Origin: JAILLW01 sp045629045
GTDB lineage: Bacteria; Bacillota; Clostridia; Lachnospirales; Lachnospiraceae
Reading direction: 5' to 3'
Assembly: GCA_045629045.1 (NCBI GenBank)
Contig: JAZQQM010000001.1
Span: 1-64,000, forward strand
Length of the DNA stretch: 64,000 bases
In this document: positions 16,801 to 24,920 of the stretch, piece after piece
Numbering within the stretch: the first letter of the stretch is position 1
Layout of the letters: each line of letters starts with the position of its first letter
Translations under genes and position numbers: made by a program
The notes under the pieces: generated by a model
Seen by the model: only the letters and a program-made list of their open reading frames with translations
What the model was told of the DNA's origin: nothing
Databases searched by the model: none

Positions 16801-17675
16801 AGCATACCTGCCTTACGAAGTTTCTTCATTCCCATTAATGCCAAATCCATAAGGCAAATGAACTTGTCATCTCTGTCTTTATAAATATCCTCACGAGTAT
16901 CGCAGTAACTTGCAAACGTTGTTTCAAGAGGAGTTCTGTAATAGCCTTCCTCAAATTCAATATTCTTAAGTTCTGTTGAGAATGTAGTATGTCTGCAGTG
17001 ATCTGACCAGTAAGTATCAAGTACTCTTATCTCGGTCATCGAAGGATCACGATTTTCTTCTTTGTTAAAATAATTCTGGATATGTAAGAAATCTTTGAAA
17101 GTCATGGCAAGGCCGAGGCTGTCATACAAATCATGAAGCTTGTCCTCGCTCATATCTTTGAATCCATCCAAAATAACCACATCAGCCGGGTCATCATAAT
17201 TGCTGACCAAGGTCTCGGGCTTAACAAGTCCGACTTCTCTTGAATCAACGGGATTGATACAATATGACTTAATCTTTTCAAATTCGTCATCTGTAATCGT
17301 ACCCTCTATTAAATAAGTGGTGGATGTTGCGATGATAGGATTCTCATCTTCTTTAAGGAATTTAATACACTGTACTGCCGAATCGGCTCTCTGGTCGAAC
17401 TGGCCGGGTAAATACTGTACAGAAAAAACTCTTGCACCGGAAGGAATATCCAATGTTTCAAGATAATAATCATCAACAGGCGGCTCAGAAAACACTGTCT
17501 TTAGCGCCTTGTCAAAAGTTTCATCTGATATATTTTCTACATCATATGTAATAAATACTCTGACATTAGTTACACCTTTGATATTCAGGTAACTGTCAAT
17601 TTCCTCACTAAGCTCTGCGGCCTTAACCGCGTAAGGGCCCTTCTTTTCTACGTAAACACGTTTGACTACATCCAT
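13851..17675 (-). CDS. purL: Phosphoribosylformylglycinamidine synthase, single-chain
   Basis: Catalyses the fourth step of purine synthesis, FGAR + glutamine + ATP to FGAM. The 1274-residue fused form contains an N-terminal PurS-like region, a linker, two ATP-binding AIRS-like halves (NETHNHPTEIEPFGGAATCLGG; GLPSIGGKDSMSGT) and a C-terminal glutamine amidotransferase (FPGTNCEYDS, nucleophile in GICNGFQAL, ASHGEGRF). GGAGGAG precedes the ATG. It lies 5 bases after tetR and overlaps lacI. It is separated from the purEMND cluster in this window by about 10 kb. Confidence 0.97.
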   Translation of the reverse strand: MDVVKRVYVEKKGPYAVKAAELSEEIDSYLNIKGVTNVRVFITYDVENISDETFDKALKTVFSEPPVDDYYLETLDIPSGARVFSVQYLPGQFDQRADSAVQCIKFLKEDENPIIATSTTYLIEGTITDDEFEKIKSYCINPVDSREVGLVKPETLVSNYDDPADVVILDGFKDMSEDKLHDLYDSLGLAMTFKDFLHIQNYFNKEENRDPSMTEIRVLDTYWSDHCRHTTFSTELKNIEFEEGYYRTPLETTFASYCDTREDIYKDRDDKFICLMDLALMGMKKLRKAGMLEDMEVSDEINACSVVVPVEMDYGNGPETEEWLVFFKNETHNHPTEIEPFGGAATCLGGAIRDPLSGRGYVYQAMRVTGAADPTVPVSDTLKGKLSQKKLVRGAAAGYSSYGNQIGLTTGYVKELYHPNYVAKRMEIGAVMGAAPRKNVKRLTSDPGDIIILLGGRTGRDGCGGATGSSKAHTEKSIDVCGAEVQKGNAPTERKIQRLFRRGEVCRLIKKCNDFGAGGVSVAIGELADGLVVNLDLVPKKYAGLDGTELAISESQERMAVVVSPADVDEFLGYAKEENLEAIAVATVTEEPRLVLKWKDKEIVNLSRAFLDTNGAHQETNVTVEVPSEEDNYFKKTVLPKVDEAIANNDFKAALNNTLKDLNGCSQKGLVEMFDSSIGAGSVLMPYGGKYQLTETQTMVAKLPTLKGKSDVVTMMSYGFDPYLSSWSPYHGAVYAVTESMAKVVASGGDHKKIRFTFQEYFRRMSQDPKRWSQPFAALLGSYDAQVGFGLPSIGGKDSMSGTFNDIDVPPTLVSFAVDVAEGKNIVSPELKEAGSKLVQFWFDKDEFDIPVYENASKVFEFVHKLITEGKVKSAYALDAHGLAKAAAKMAFGNGLGVEFTEELKLEELFENDLGDIMVEVSDDTVSYIATLVDENEDYADVNFRVVGTVLDKPAFVYADKTLTMDEALASWKGTLEKVFPTKAKKDTTPIETKLYKADSIYVCKNKVATPKVFIPVFPGTNCEYDSTKAFERAGASVTTKVFKNLSAQDIRDSVDIFVKEISDAQIIMFPGGFSAGDEPDGSAKFFATAFQNAKIKEAVMKLLDERDGLVLGICNGFQALIKLGLVPYGKIVGQKEDSPTLTFNTINRHISKMVYTKVVSDKSPWLRGATLGNTYCSPASHGEGRFVAPKEWIDKLFANGQVATQYADIDGNISMDEEWNVNGSYASIEGITSPDGRVLGKMAHAERRDSKVAINIYGEQDLKIFESGVEYFK

Positions 17676-17680
17676 TCTAA

Positions 17681-18262
17681 TTACTCCTCCGCTATGATGC
17701 CCTGCATCACGTACATTATTTCTTCATCTACGGCACTTTCTGAAACGCCTCTTGTTTTAGCGGCAATCTTAAGGCCTTCAAGAACATACATTAAGTTACT
17801 TGCAACAGCATGAGCATCGATATCATAGAACTCACCGGCCTCGATACCTTCGCTTATTAACTGTTCAAGAACGTATAAAGACATATCGAATTCGTTCTTT
17901 ATATAGTTCTTTTTGCCTGAGACTTTGTTTTCAAAATAGTACTCATATATAGCAACAGAAAGGCTGGGTTTCTTTGTAAGAATCTCCTTCTTCTGTTCCT
18001 TTACAAATAAAGCAAGAACATCGGCATACGAAGCATCCTCGGGAATTCTGTCCCCGAAATCATCTTCCTTTGCAGATTCAATGGCAAGCACCTCTTCAAA
18101 CAGATCCTTAACATTTTCAAAATAAAGATATACACCACCACGGCTTATGTCGCATGCTTCAACTACATCCTTCATAGTGGTTTTAATGTAACCCTTCTTG
18201 CAGAAAATTTCTTTTGCCTGCTCCAGAATAAAGTTCTTTTTGTTAACTGATTTAGTTCCCAT
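17681..18262 (-). CDS. TetR-family transcriptional regulator
   Basis: A 193-residue regulator with an N-terminal helix-turn-helix (ILEQAKEIFCKKGYIKTTMKDVVEACDISRGGVYLYFENVKDLF, the TetR signature) and a helical ligand domain. GGAAGAGAG precedes the ATG. The gene sits between an unknown 153-residue protein (29 bases upstream) and purL (5 bases downstream; the purL ribosome site lies inside tetR). The ligand is unknown. The tight spacing implies that it is co-transcribed with purL. Confidence 0.93.
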   Translation of the reverse strand: MGTKSVNKKNFILEQAKEIFCKKGYIKTTMKDVVEACDISRGGVYLYFENVKDLFEEVLAIESAKEDDFGDRIPEDASYADVLALFVKEQKKEILTKKPSLSVAIYEYYFENKVSGKKNYIKNEFDMSLYVLEQLISEGIEAGEFYDIDAHAVASNLMYVLEGLKIAAKTRGVSESAVDEEIMYVMQGIIAEE

Positions 18263-18291
18263 TCTCTCTTCCTTCCTTCTACGATAGTAAA

Positions 18292-18753
18292 TTATGCAAG
18301 TGGATGATCATAAACATCCAGAAGTTCTTTTATCTTTAATAAGCAATGAAGCCATATTCCTTCTTCAACGGCAACAGACCACATATTCCCCTTGGTCATG
18401 CCCATAAGAACATACTTTGCCATAATCGCTATAACTCCGTCTATATCTCCAAACTTGGCGTCCGAAATAGCAAGTCGTTCATCACTTGGTGTAGTGGCAT
18501 TCATCTTACCGTAAGCATATACGTAATTTCGGTCTACAAGACCTGTCTTCTGGGCTTCCTTAACAAAAGAAAGCACCGTACTGTCATAAACAAGTACCGG
18601 AACCGAACTTTTAGGCGCCGCATCACCGCTAAGTATGGACCTGGTTGATGCACCCTCTTTATCTTTGAGATAGGGAATATATGCAAACAAAGGTGTCAGT
18701 TTCTCATAAAGCTCATTTTGCTTTTCATTTTGATATCCGTTATTTACGTTCAT
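18292..18753 (-). CDS. Conserved protein of unknown function
   Basis: A 153-residue soluble protein (MNVNNGYQNEKQNELYEKLTPLFAYIPYLKDKEG...). No motif is recognised. It has no signal peptide or clear membrane segment; it contains VPVLVYDSTVLSFVKEAQKTGLVDRNYVYAYGK, then a helical C-terminus. The ATG at 18753 has GGGAGGG upstream and is preferred over an ATG 7 codons earlier that would overlap this ribosome site. It is the first gene of the tetR-purL-lacI group. Function unknown. Confidence 0.8.
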   Translation of the reverse strand: MNVNNGYQNEKQNELYEKLTPLFAYIPYLKDKEGASTRSILSGDAAPKSSVPVLVYDSTVLSFVKEAQKTGLVDRNYVYAYGKMNATTPSDERLAISDAKFGDIDGVIAIMAKYVLMGMTKGNMWSVAVEEGIWLHCLLKIKELLDVYDHPLA

Positions 18754-18871
18754 GAACCCTCCCATAAAAAACATAAAACAACGAAATTATTGTATCATGA
18801 TAAGTTTTAAAAGTATATAACACTATTGCCAAAAAAACGACAGATTCGTCAGAAAAATCTACATATACAAC

Positions 18872-18899
18872 AAAACCCCGTACTTTCGTACGAGGTTTT
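18872..18899 (-). terminator. Terminator of tRNA-Trp
   Basis: On the minus strand AAAACCTCGTAC pairs with GTACGGGGTTTT (one wobble) around GAAA, directly 3' of the tRNA. The T-run is part of the stem and is followed by GTTG. Confidence 0.75.
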
Positions 18900-18901
18900 A
18901 G

Positions 18902-18972
18902 CAGGGGCAGTAGGAATCGAACCCACATCGATGGTTTTGGAGACCACTGTTCTACCTTTGAACTATGCCCCT
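18902..18972 (-). tRNA. trnW: tRNA-Trp (anticodon CCA)
   Basis: The minus strand folds as a 71-base cloverleaf: acceptor AGGGGCA with TGCCCCT, D-arm GTTC/GAAC, anticodon stem GTGGT/ACCAT with loop CTCCAAA (CCA), T-arm TGGGTTCGAATCCTA and discriminator G. The CCA tail is not encoded. It has its own promoter and terminator. Confidence 0.95.
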
Positions 18973-19003
18973 ATTTATAATAGCCAATCGGCCAACGAAG
19001 GCT

Positions 19004-19033
19004 ATTATATATTAACATTTACATACATGTCAA
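19004..19033 (-). promoter_or_regulatory. Promoter of tRNA-Trp
   Basis: On the minus strand TTGACA (19028-19033), 18 bases, TATAAT (19004-19009): perfect hexamers, as expected for a stable RNA gene. The 5' end of the tRNA lies about 31 bases past the -10. Confidence 0.88.
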
Positions 19034-19083
19034 GGCATTTTATTTATTTAATCCCATTCACAAATATAATCAATAATACGAGG

Positions 19084-19110
19084 AAAGCCTCCGGGGTCTC
19101 CGGAGGCTTT
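19084..19110 (-). terminator. Strong GC-rich hairpin, terminator for the purE-to-radA transcript
   Basis: AAAGCCTCCGG (19084-19094) pairs perfectly with CCGGAGGCTTT (19100-19110) around a 5-base loop. It lies 226 bases after the radA stop codon and upstream of the tRNA promoter. On either strand an A-run precedes and a T-run follows, so it could work in both directions. Confidence 0.75.
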
Positions 19111-19335
19111 CTTTGTGTAAAAGGGGAATTTTCGGAATTGCTAATAAAAATTATCAATTCACAATCGGTAATTGTATAGTACTACCTCCCCGCACTAATA
19201 TCTATAAATATATTATAGAAAACTAACAATATTTTGCGCTCATGCAATAAAAGTACCATTTTTCACCAAACATACTAGAAATATATTCCCACATGTTTAC
19301 AATTTGTTCATAAAGTGTACAAACCCCGTATGATA

Positions 19336-20697
19336 CTATAATATGTTTGACATTTCAAAAACGTTGGAAACAGGCAAAATCTTAATATCTTTAACGTCTT
19401 TTAAATCATCCATACACACCTTCGGAACAACGCAGGTACCAAATCCCAGTTTGTGTGCTTCATTCACTCTGGTCTTTATCATATTGACGGCACGCACTTC
19501 ACCGCTAAGGCCTATTTCTCCTATTGCAACTATCTTATCATCTATAGGAACATTCTTAAAAGATGATATTATTGCCATTGCAATTCCAAGATCAATGGCA
19601 GGCTCGTTTATTTTGATACCTCCTGCTATATTGACATAAGCATCACAGTTTCCCGTCTGAAGGCCGAGACGTTTTTCCAGAACGGCCATAAGGAGATTAA
19701 CCCTGTTAAAATCTGTACCTATGGTCTGACGCCTTGGTATACCAAAATTAGAATGACATACAAGAGCCTGTATTTCGACAAGCATCGGTCTTGTTCCTTC
19801 CATAGAGCAGACAACCACCGAGCCCGGGGCACCTACAGGTTTTCCGGAAAGCATATACTCGGAAGGATTGGCCACTTCATTAAGACCGTTCTCTTCCATC
19901 CTAAACACACCGATTTCATTTGTAGAGCCAAATCTGTTCTTTACGCCACGAAGTACCCTGTAAGAAGCATGGCGGTCGCCTTCAAAATAAAGAACCGTAT
20001 CCACCATATGTTCAAGTACTCTCGGACCGGCAACAGTACCTTCCTTCGTAACATGGCCCACTATAAATATACTGATATTAAAGCCTTTTGATAATTGCAA
20101 AAAGACAGATGTAGATTCCCTGACCTGAGAAACACTTCCCGGAGCCGACGATATTTCCTCATTATACATAGTCTGAATCGAGTCAATAACCACAACCTCG
20201 GGTTTTTCTTTTCGTATGGCATCTTCTATGACGCTTAACGTATTCTCACAAAGAAGAAGCATATTATCATTAAACTCCCCGATTCTCATTGCGCGAAGTT
20301 TAATCTGTTTAAGAGATTCTTCTCCCGAAATATATAAAACTTTGCGGCCATCCATACTAAGATACCGGCATACCTGAAGTAATAATGTGGATTTGCCGAT
20401 TCCAGGATCACCGCCGACTAAAGTTAAGGAGCCGGCCACTAAGCCGCCTCCCAAAACTCTGTCAAGTTCAGTTATATGAGTTGTAATTCGGTCTTCTTTG
20501 TCCAGTGATACATCTTTAAGCGAAGAAACCCTGTAATCCATTTTGCGGGGATTGCTTTTTGAATTTCCCGCAGAGGGGGTTACCGTCTCCTCCACAAAAG
20601 TATTCCACTCCTTACATCCGGGACATTGTCCCATCCACTTGGAGGATTCGTATCCGCAGGAATTGCAAAAGAAAACCGTTTTTGTTTTTCCTGCCAT
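19336..20697 (-). CDS. radA: DNA repair protein RadA (branch-migration ATPase)
   Basis: RadA/Sms processes recombination intermediates. The 453 residues have an N-terminal C4 zinc finger (FFCNSCGYESSKWMGQCPGCKEWNT), a RecA-like core with Walker A GGDPGIGKSTLL near 94, the RadA signature KNRFGSTNEIGVF, and a Lon-like C-terminal domain (AYVNIAGGIKINEPAIDLGIAMAI). It is the last gene of the directon running from purE; clpC lies one gene upstream, a pairing also seen in Bacillus (clpC-radA). Only 6 bases separate it from the preceding gene. Confidence 0.96.
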   Translation of the reverse strand: MAGKTKTVFFCNSCGYESSKWMGQCPGCKEWNTFVEETVTPSAGNSKSNPRKMDYRVSSLKDVSLDKEDRITTHITELDRVLGGGLVAGSLTLVGGDPGIGKSTLLLQVCRYLSMDGRKVLYISGEESLKQIKLRAMRIGEFNDNMLLLCENTLSVIEDAIRKEKPEVVVIDSIQTMYNEEISSAPGSVSQVRESTSVFLQLSKGFNISIFIVGHVTKEGTVAGPRVLEHMVDTVLYFEGDRHASYRVLRGVKNRFGSTNEIGVFRMEENGLNEVANPSEYMLSGKPVGAPGSVVVCSMEGTRPMLVEIQALVCHSNFGIPRRQTIGTDFNRVNLLMAVLEKRLGLQTGNCDAYVNIAGGIKINEPAIDLGIAMAIISSFKNVPIDDKIVAIGEIGLSGEVRAVNMIKTRVNEAHKLGFGTCVVPKVCMDDLKDVKDIKILPVSNVFEMSNIL

Positions 20698-20703
20698 AAT
20701 TAA

Positions 20704-21114
20704 CTACTTAACTATTTTAACCTTTACTGTTTCAACACCTGCCAATTCAACCGATAATGAAAGCTTACCCGAAAGGTTTGTTTTCATCTTGCCGGTGTTA
20801 ACATCATTAATATAAACAGCGTACTCTGTATCTTCAGCAAGTCCGACTGTAATCTGAGCATCTTCATCACCGCATACGTTAAATGTGACACCATTGTCAG
20901 ATTCCTTAAAATTAAATACCGACGTTCCGGGTTCCGATTCATAAACAAACATATCATTCTTTTCAAGTTTGGTAAGTTCTTTGTATGTCTTTACCTTAAG
21001 TAAATCATTACCTGATTTAAAGTTCTCTACCTTTGTTTTTTCGCTTAAAGAATGATTACCGAAGCTTACGGTACCATCGCTTTCGTTACGTAGCATTTCT
21101 TCTACATAAGCCAT
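20704..21114 (-). CDS. Conserved small protein between clpC and radA, function unknown
   Basis: A 136-residue soluble protein starting MAYVEEMLRNESDGTVSFGNHSLSEKTKV, with KVKTYKELTKLEKNDMFVYESEPGTSVFNF in the middle and a beta-rich C-terminal half (TEYAVYINDVNTGKMKTNLSGKLSLSVEL). I recall similar proteins in Lachnospiraceae, some labelled endosialidase, but nothing here supports that activity: no catalytic motif, no signal peptide. GGAGGG precedes the ATG. It is packed 15 bases after clpC and 6 before radA, so a stress or proteostasis link is possible. Confidence 0.83.
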   Translation of the reverse strand: MAYVEEMLRNESDGTVSFGNHSLSEKTKVENFKSGNDLLKVKTYKELTKLEKNDMFVYESEPGTSVFNFKESDNGVTFNVCGDEDAQITVGLAEDTEYAVYINDVNTGKMKTNLSGKLSLSVELAGVETVKVKIVK

Positions 21115-21129
21115 TAAAATTTCCCTCCG

Positions 21130-23577
21130 CTAATTCCTAGTTTCAAAAACTATTTCACCTTTTTTTACAGTGGCTGATACATTGTCCCCACTCTTAATTT
21201 TACCAATTAATATCTCTTCTGCCAAGACGTCTTCAACAACATTTTGGATAGCTCGTTTAAGGGGTCTGGCACCCATTTTGTAGTCGGAATATTTTTCTAC
21301 CAGATGGTTCTTTAGAGACGGTGTAAACGTCAAAGATATATCCATCTGCTTCTTACATCTCTTCGAAAGATTCTTGGCAAGAAGAGTAACAATCTGACTC
21401 ATCTCTTTCTTTTCAAGGACCTTAAATACTATCATATCGTCAATACGGTTAATGAATTCCGGCTTGAATATCTTTTTAACCTCTTCCATAACACCGGCCT
21501 TCATCTTTTCATAATTGACTTCCTTTGAATTATCCTGTACAAAGCCAAGATTCTTAGGAGCAATAATTCTCTGGGCTCCGGCATTTGATGTCATTATAAG
21601 TATTGTATTCTTAAAGGATACTTTACGTCCCTTGGAATCTGTAATATGGCCGTCATCAAGTACCTGAAGCAGTATATTAAATACATCCGGATGAGCTTTT
21701 TCGATTTCGTCAAACAATACAACAGAATACGGATTCTTACGAATCTTTTCACTAAGTTGTCCGCCTTCATCAAAGCCCACATATCCGGGAGGTGCTCCAA
21801 TCATCTTTGATACGGAATGACCTTCCATATATTCCGACATATCGACTCTTATCAATGCATCTTCCGAACCGAACACCGCTTCCGCAAGAGCCTTTGACAA
21901 TTCTGTTTTACCTACGCCGGTAGGTCCCAAAAACAGGAATGAACCTATAGGGCGGTTAGGATCCGCAAGTCCTACCCTTCCTCTTCTTATGGCTTTTGCG
22001 ACGGCACTTACCGCCTCTTCCTGGCCGATTACTCTTTCATGAAGAATCTTTTCGAGTTTAAGTAATCTGTCGGATTCTTTTTCGTTAAGTTTCTTAACGG
22101 GAATCTTGGTCCACATTGACACAACCGAAGCTATATCATTTTCAGTTACGAAAACCTCATCATTTTTGAGTGTATTTTTTTCTTTGTCCACTAATCTGGC
22201 AATTTTCTTAAGCTGTTTTGCGGACTTTAATTTAAGGTCTCTTGCCGATGCAATATCGCCCCGTTTAAGAGCCTCTTCAAGTTCATTATTAAGCCTGTTG
22301 TATTCTTTTTCAGCTTCAATCTGCTTTTGCGAATTTACAGGCACTTTAAGTCTTACAGCCGCAGAAGCTTCATCCATAAGGTCAATTGCCTTGTCCGGAA
22401 GATTTCTGTCATTAATATATCTTTCGGATAATTCAACGCAGGCCTTCAAAGCCTCTTCGGTCATTTTAACTCTGTGATGTTCTTCATACTTATGTGCTAT
22501 TCCCTTCAAAATACAAAGGGTCTCTTCCTTGGTGGGTTCTTCCACATGAACCTGCTGGAATCTACGTTCCAAAGCAGCATCTTTTTCAACATATTTATGA
22601 TACTCCGAAATTGTGGTTGCACCGATAAGCTGTAACTCACCGCGAGCCAAAGAAGGCTTAAGAATGTTAGATGCGTCTATAGCACCTTCTGCGCCGCCGG
22701 CTCCTATAATTGTATGCATTTCATCAATAAACAGAATAATATTTCCGTTGTCTATTACTTCCTTGACAACCTTTTTTATTCTTTCTTCGAACTCACCACG
22801 GTACTTTGATCCTGCCACCATCCCCGAAAGGTCAAGAGTTAAAACTCTTTTGTTCATTACAGTATAGGGGACATCGCCGTTTACTATTCTAAGAGCAAGG
22901 CCTTCAACAACCGCCGTCTTACCTACACCGGGTTCACCTATAAGGCAGGGATTATTCTTGGTCCTTCTTGATAATATTTCGATAACTCTCTTTATCTCAT
23001 TATCACGTCCTATAACCGGGTCAAGCATTCCGTCCTTGGCAAGCTGTGTCAAATCTCTGCTGTACTGGTCAAGGGTTGCCGTTCCGGGCGCGGAGGATGT
23101 CCCTCTCTTCGTAAGATCCTGCTTAAACAGCGACGGATCTTCCCCCATGGCAATAAGAGTATCAAGATAAAGCTTGTGAATAGAAACTCCCAATGTATTA
23201 AGGAGTCTGAGTGCCACATTGTCACCTATAAGAATCATGGCAAGCAAAAGATGTTCGGTTCCCACTTCCTTGGCATCAAATCTTTCGGCCTGATTAACAG
23301 CCATATCAATCAGTTCCTGTGCTCTGGGCGAATAGCCGTCACGATCCTTTACTATAACTTTATTTTCAGGTGCAATTAATTCCTGAATCATATCAAGAAC
23401 TCTGTCGGCGGTAACACCGTTATCCGACAAAACTCTTCCGGCAACGCCGAAATTTTCTTCCAACATGCCAACGAGGATATGTTCTGTTCCAACATATCCT
23501 ACGTGTAATTTCTTGGATGTTTTGGCAGCAAGCACCAAAACATCCTTTGCATTTTGAGTAAAGCCATTAGACTTCAT
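21130..23577 (-). CDS. clpC: ATP-dependent Clp protease ATPase subunit ClpC
   Basis: An 815-residue Hsp100 unfoldase that feeds ClpP. Two Clp N-repeats occupy about 1-145, AAA-1 has Walker A GEPGVGKT near 216 with LFIDEMHT, then a linker with UVR-like helices (about 420-460), AAA-2 with GPTGVGKT near 549 and VVLFDEIEKAHPDVFN, and a C-terminal D2-small domain. AAAGGAAAAG precedes the ATG. CtsR, McsA and McsB, its usual operon partners in Bacillus, are absent here, and no CtsR heptad repeats are seen in the 21-base gap upstream. clpP and clpX are elsewhere in the window. Confidence 0.96.
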   Translation of the reverse strand: MKSNGFTQNAKDVLVLAAKTSKKLHVGYVGTEHILVGMLEENFGVAGRVLSDNGVTADRVLDMIQELIAPENKVIVKDRDGYSPRAQELIDMAVNQAERFDAKEVGTEHLLLAMILIGDNVALRLLNTLGVSIHKLYLDTLIAMGEDPSLFKQDLTKRGTSSAPGTATLDQYSRDLTQLAKDGMLDPVIGRDNEIKRVIEILSRRTKNNPCLIGEPGVGKTAVVEGLALRIVNGDVPYTVMNKRVLTLDLSGMVAGSKYRGEFEERIKKVVKEVIDNGNIILFIDEMHTIIGAGGAEGAIDASNILKPSLARGELQLIGATTISEYHKYVEKDAALERRFQQVHVEEPTKEETLCILKGIAHKYEEHHRVKMTEEALKACVELSERYINDRNLPDKAIDLMDEASAAVRLKVPVNSQKQIEAEKEYNRLNNELEEALKRGDIASARDLKLKSAKQLKKIARLVDKEKNTLKNDEVFVTENDIASVVSMWTKIPVKKLNEKESDRLLKLEKILHERVIGQEEAVSAVAKAIRRGRVGLADPNRPIGSFLFLGPTGVGKTELSKALAEAVFGSEDALIRVDMSEYMEGHSVSKMIGAPPGYVGFDEGGQLSEKIRKNPYSVVLFDEIEKAHPDVFNILLQVLDDGHITDSKGRKVSFKNTILIMTSNAGAQRIIAPKNLGFVQDNSKEVNYEKMKAGVMEEVKKIFKPEFINRIDDMIVFKVLEKKEMSQIVTLLAKNLSKRCKKQMDISLTFTPSLKNHLVEKYSDYKMGARPLKRAIQNVVEDVLAEEILIGKIKSGDNVSATVKKGEIVFETRN

Positions 23578-23598
23578 ATTTCTTTTCCTTTAAAAAAC

Positions 23599-24891
23599 TT
23601 ATTCCTTATCGTCCATATTTAAGAACTCAAATTCAAATTCGTCATCATCAGCCAGGAAATTCTGCGGCTTACGGGGACGTCTCTGAGGACGAGCTGCTGC
23701 CTCATCGCGGGAAGGTCTTCTTTCTTCGTAAGACGAAGAGCTTCTTTCGGCTCTGTCTTCTCTTGATGATCTTCTTTCTTCACGCTTAGGTGAAGATGTA
23801 TCCTCTTCATCACTGTAATTTCTGTCATATCTTGATGAGCGAAGATTTCTTGAAGGTCCGCGATCATCCTGAGGTGCACGTACAGGTGTTTCTTCCTCTT
23901 CAAAATCATCTTCGTAATATTCTTCTTCATATACGCTTCTTGACTTAAGGAAGAATAATATTGCTGCAATCAATGCAACAAGCATCAATGCTCCAAACAC
24001 AATGGTCAAAATCTTAAAGGTTGTAAGTTTACCCGATACATCCTGATAATTATTGTTAAGTGTCGTAATAGCTTCCAACAAATCATTAACTTTCTGACGG
24101 GTATTGTTAATATGGTCGTACAGATAATACTGATATACGCCATCATCATCTGTGGTGTATACGATTTCGTAATCTCCGCCTACAGGTTCCTCTTCAATCG
24201 GAGCCTCATATAATTCGGGAGTTTCTGTTTCTTCCGTAAACTCTTCACCTTCTTCTCCCTCAGGGTTTTCACCTTCTTCACCCTCGACAGGTGCAGGCGG
24301 TGCAGACACCGTTATAAGGTCGGATCTAATATATCCTTCTACATTTTTGCTGTCGCACTTAAACTGATACCACTTATTTCCGGAAGCATCGGTAGCTTCA
24401 CCGATTAACGAAATGCTGGTTCCTGCCTCAATTGAAGCAACCTTCTCATAACCGGTACCGGCTCCGGATCTAATGTTAACAGGTGAATTACCTGCAATTG
24501 TAGCAGTAGTTTCCGTAATAGGAGTAGGTACTGTAGGAGCAAGAGAAGATGCTGTATTTGCATTATCTTCCGTGTTTTCTTCCTTAGGAGTTTCCGTTAC
24601 TTCCTTGTTAAGTTTAACAAGATCGCCTCTTACATAACCTGTAGTGGAATCATTGACCTGAATCTTATACCAGGTATTTCCGTCGTCTCCCGTAACGGTT
24701 TCAAGCACTTTAAATTCATCACCCTGAGCACCGTTAGTAACAACCGAAGATGATGTTGAAGATGAGGAACGAACTCTTATTCCGTCTTCGTTCATTACAA
24801 CAGTATCCGCAAGTGACGTAACGGCAAGTCCAAGTACCAGTACACTCGCTGCTATTGCTGACAACGCAGCCTTGTTAAAAATCTTTTTCAT
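23599..24891 (-). CDS. Secreted/membrane protein with two SH3b domains and an acidic-basic cytoplasmic tail
   Basis: The 430 residues have a signal peptide (to ALADT near 29), SH3b domain 1 (about 32-94, DGIRVRSSSSTSS ... GYVRGDLVKL), SH3b domain 2 (about 130-196, SPVNIRSGAGTGYEKV ... EGYIRSDLITV), a Glu-rich linker, a helical region, a membrane span (FKILTIVFGALMLVALIAAI, about 292-316) and a long charged tail with Arg/Ser/Asp-rich low complexity. Bacterial SH3b domains commonly bind peptidoglycan, so an envelope sensor or tether is plausible. It is co-directional with clpC (21 bases). Confidence 0.85.
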   Translation of the reverse strand: MKKIFNKAALSAIAASVLVLGLAVTSLADTVVMNEDGIRVRSSSSTSSSVVTNGAQGDEFKVLETVTGDDGNTWYKIQVNDSTTGYVRGDLVKLNKEVTETPKEENTEDNANTASSLAPTVPTPITETTATIAGNSPVNIRSGAGTGYEKVASIEAGTSISLIGEATDASGNKWYQFKCDSKNVEGYIRSDLITVSAPPAPVEGEEGENPEGEEGEEFTEETETPELYEAPIEEEPVGGDYEIVYTTDDDGVYQYYLYDHINNTRQKVNDLLEAITTLNNNYQDVSGKLTTFKILTIVFGALMLVALIAAILFFLKSRSVYEEEYYEDDFEEEETPVRAPQDDRGPSRNLRSSRYDRNYSDEEDTSSPKREERRSSREDRAERSSSSYEERRPSRDEAAARPQRRPRKPQNFLADDDEFEFEFLNMDDKE

Positions 24892-24920
24892 AAATCATTA
24901 CACCCTTTCATTAGAATGGA

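Larger units (their letters stand above)
18973..19335. other. Intergenic region between radA and tRNA-Trp (363 bases)
   Basis: The region holds the tRNA promoter (19004-19033) and a strong hairpin (19084-19110). The remaining 19117-19335 is AT-rich. It contains a weak hairpin (GAATTG ... CAATTC, about 19138-19163) and a 23-codon minus-strand frame without a ribosome site. I see no recognisable RNA gene or further coding sequence there. Confidence 0.6.

Noticed and set aside
19084..19110. Perfect GC-rich palindrome considered as a mobile-element end or attachment site
   Set aside because: Stem-loop plus T-run and its place after radA are fully explained by an intrinsic terminator.
19231..19302. 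23-codon minus-strand frame downstream of radA (MWEYISSMFGEKWYFYC...)
   Set aside because: No ribosome binding site, AT-rich setting and no comparative support; too short to call.
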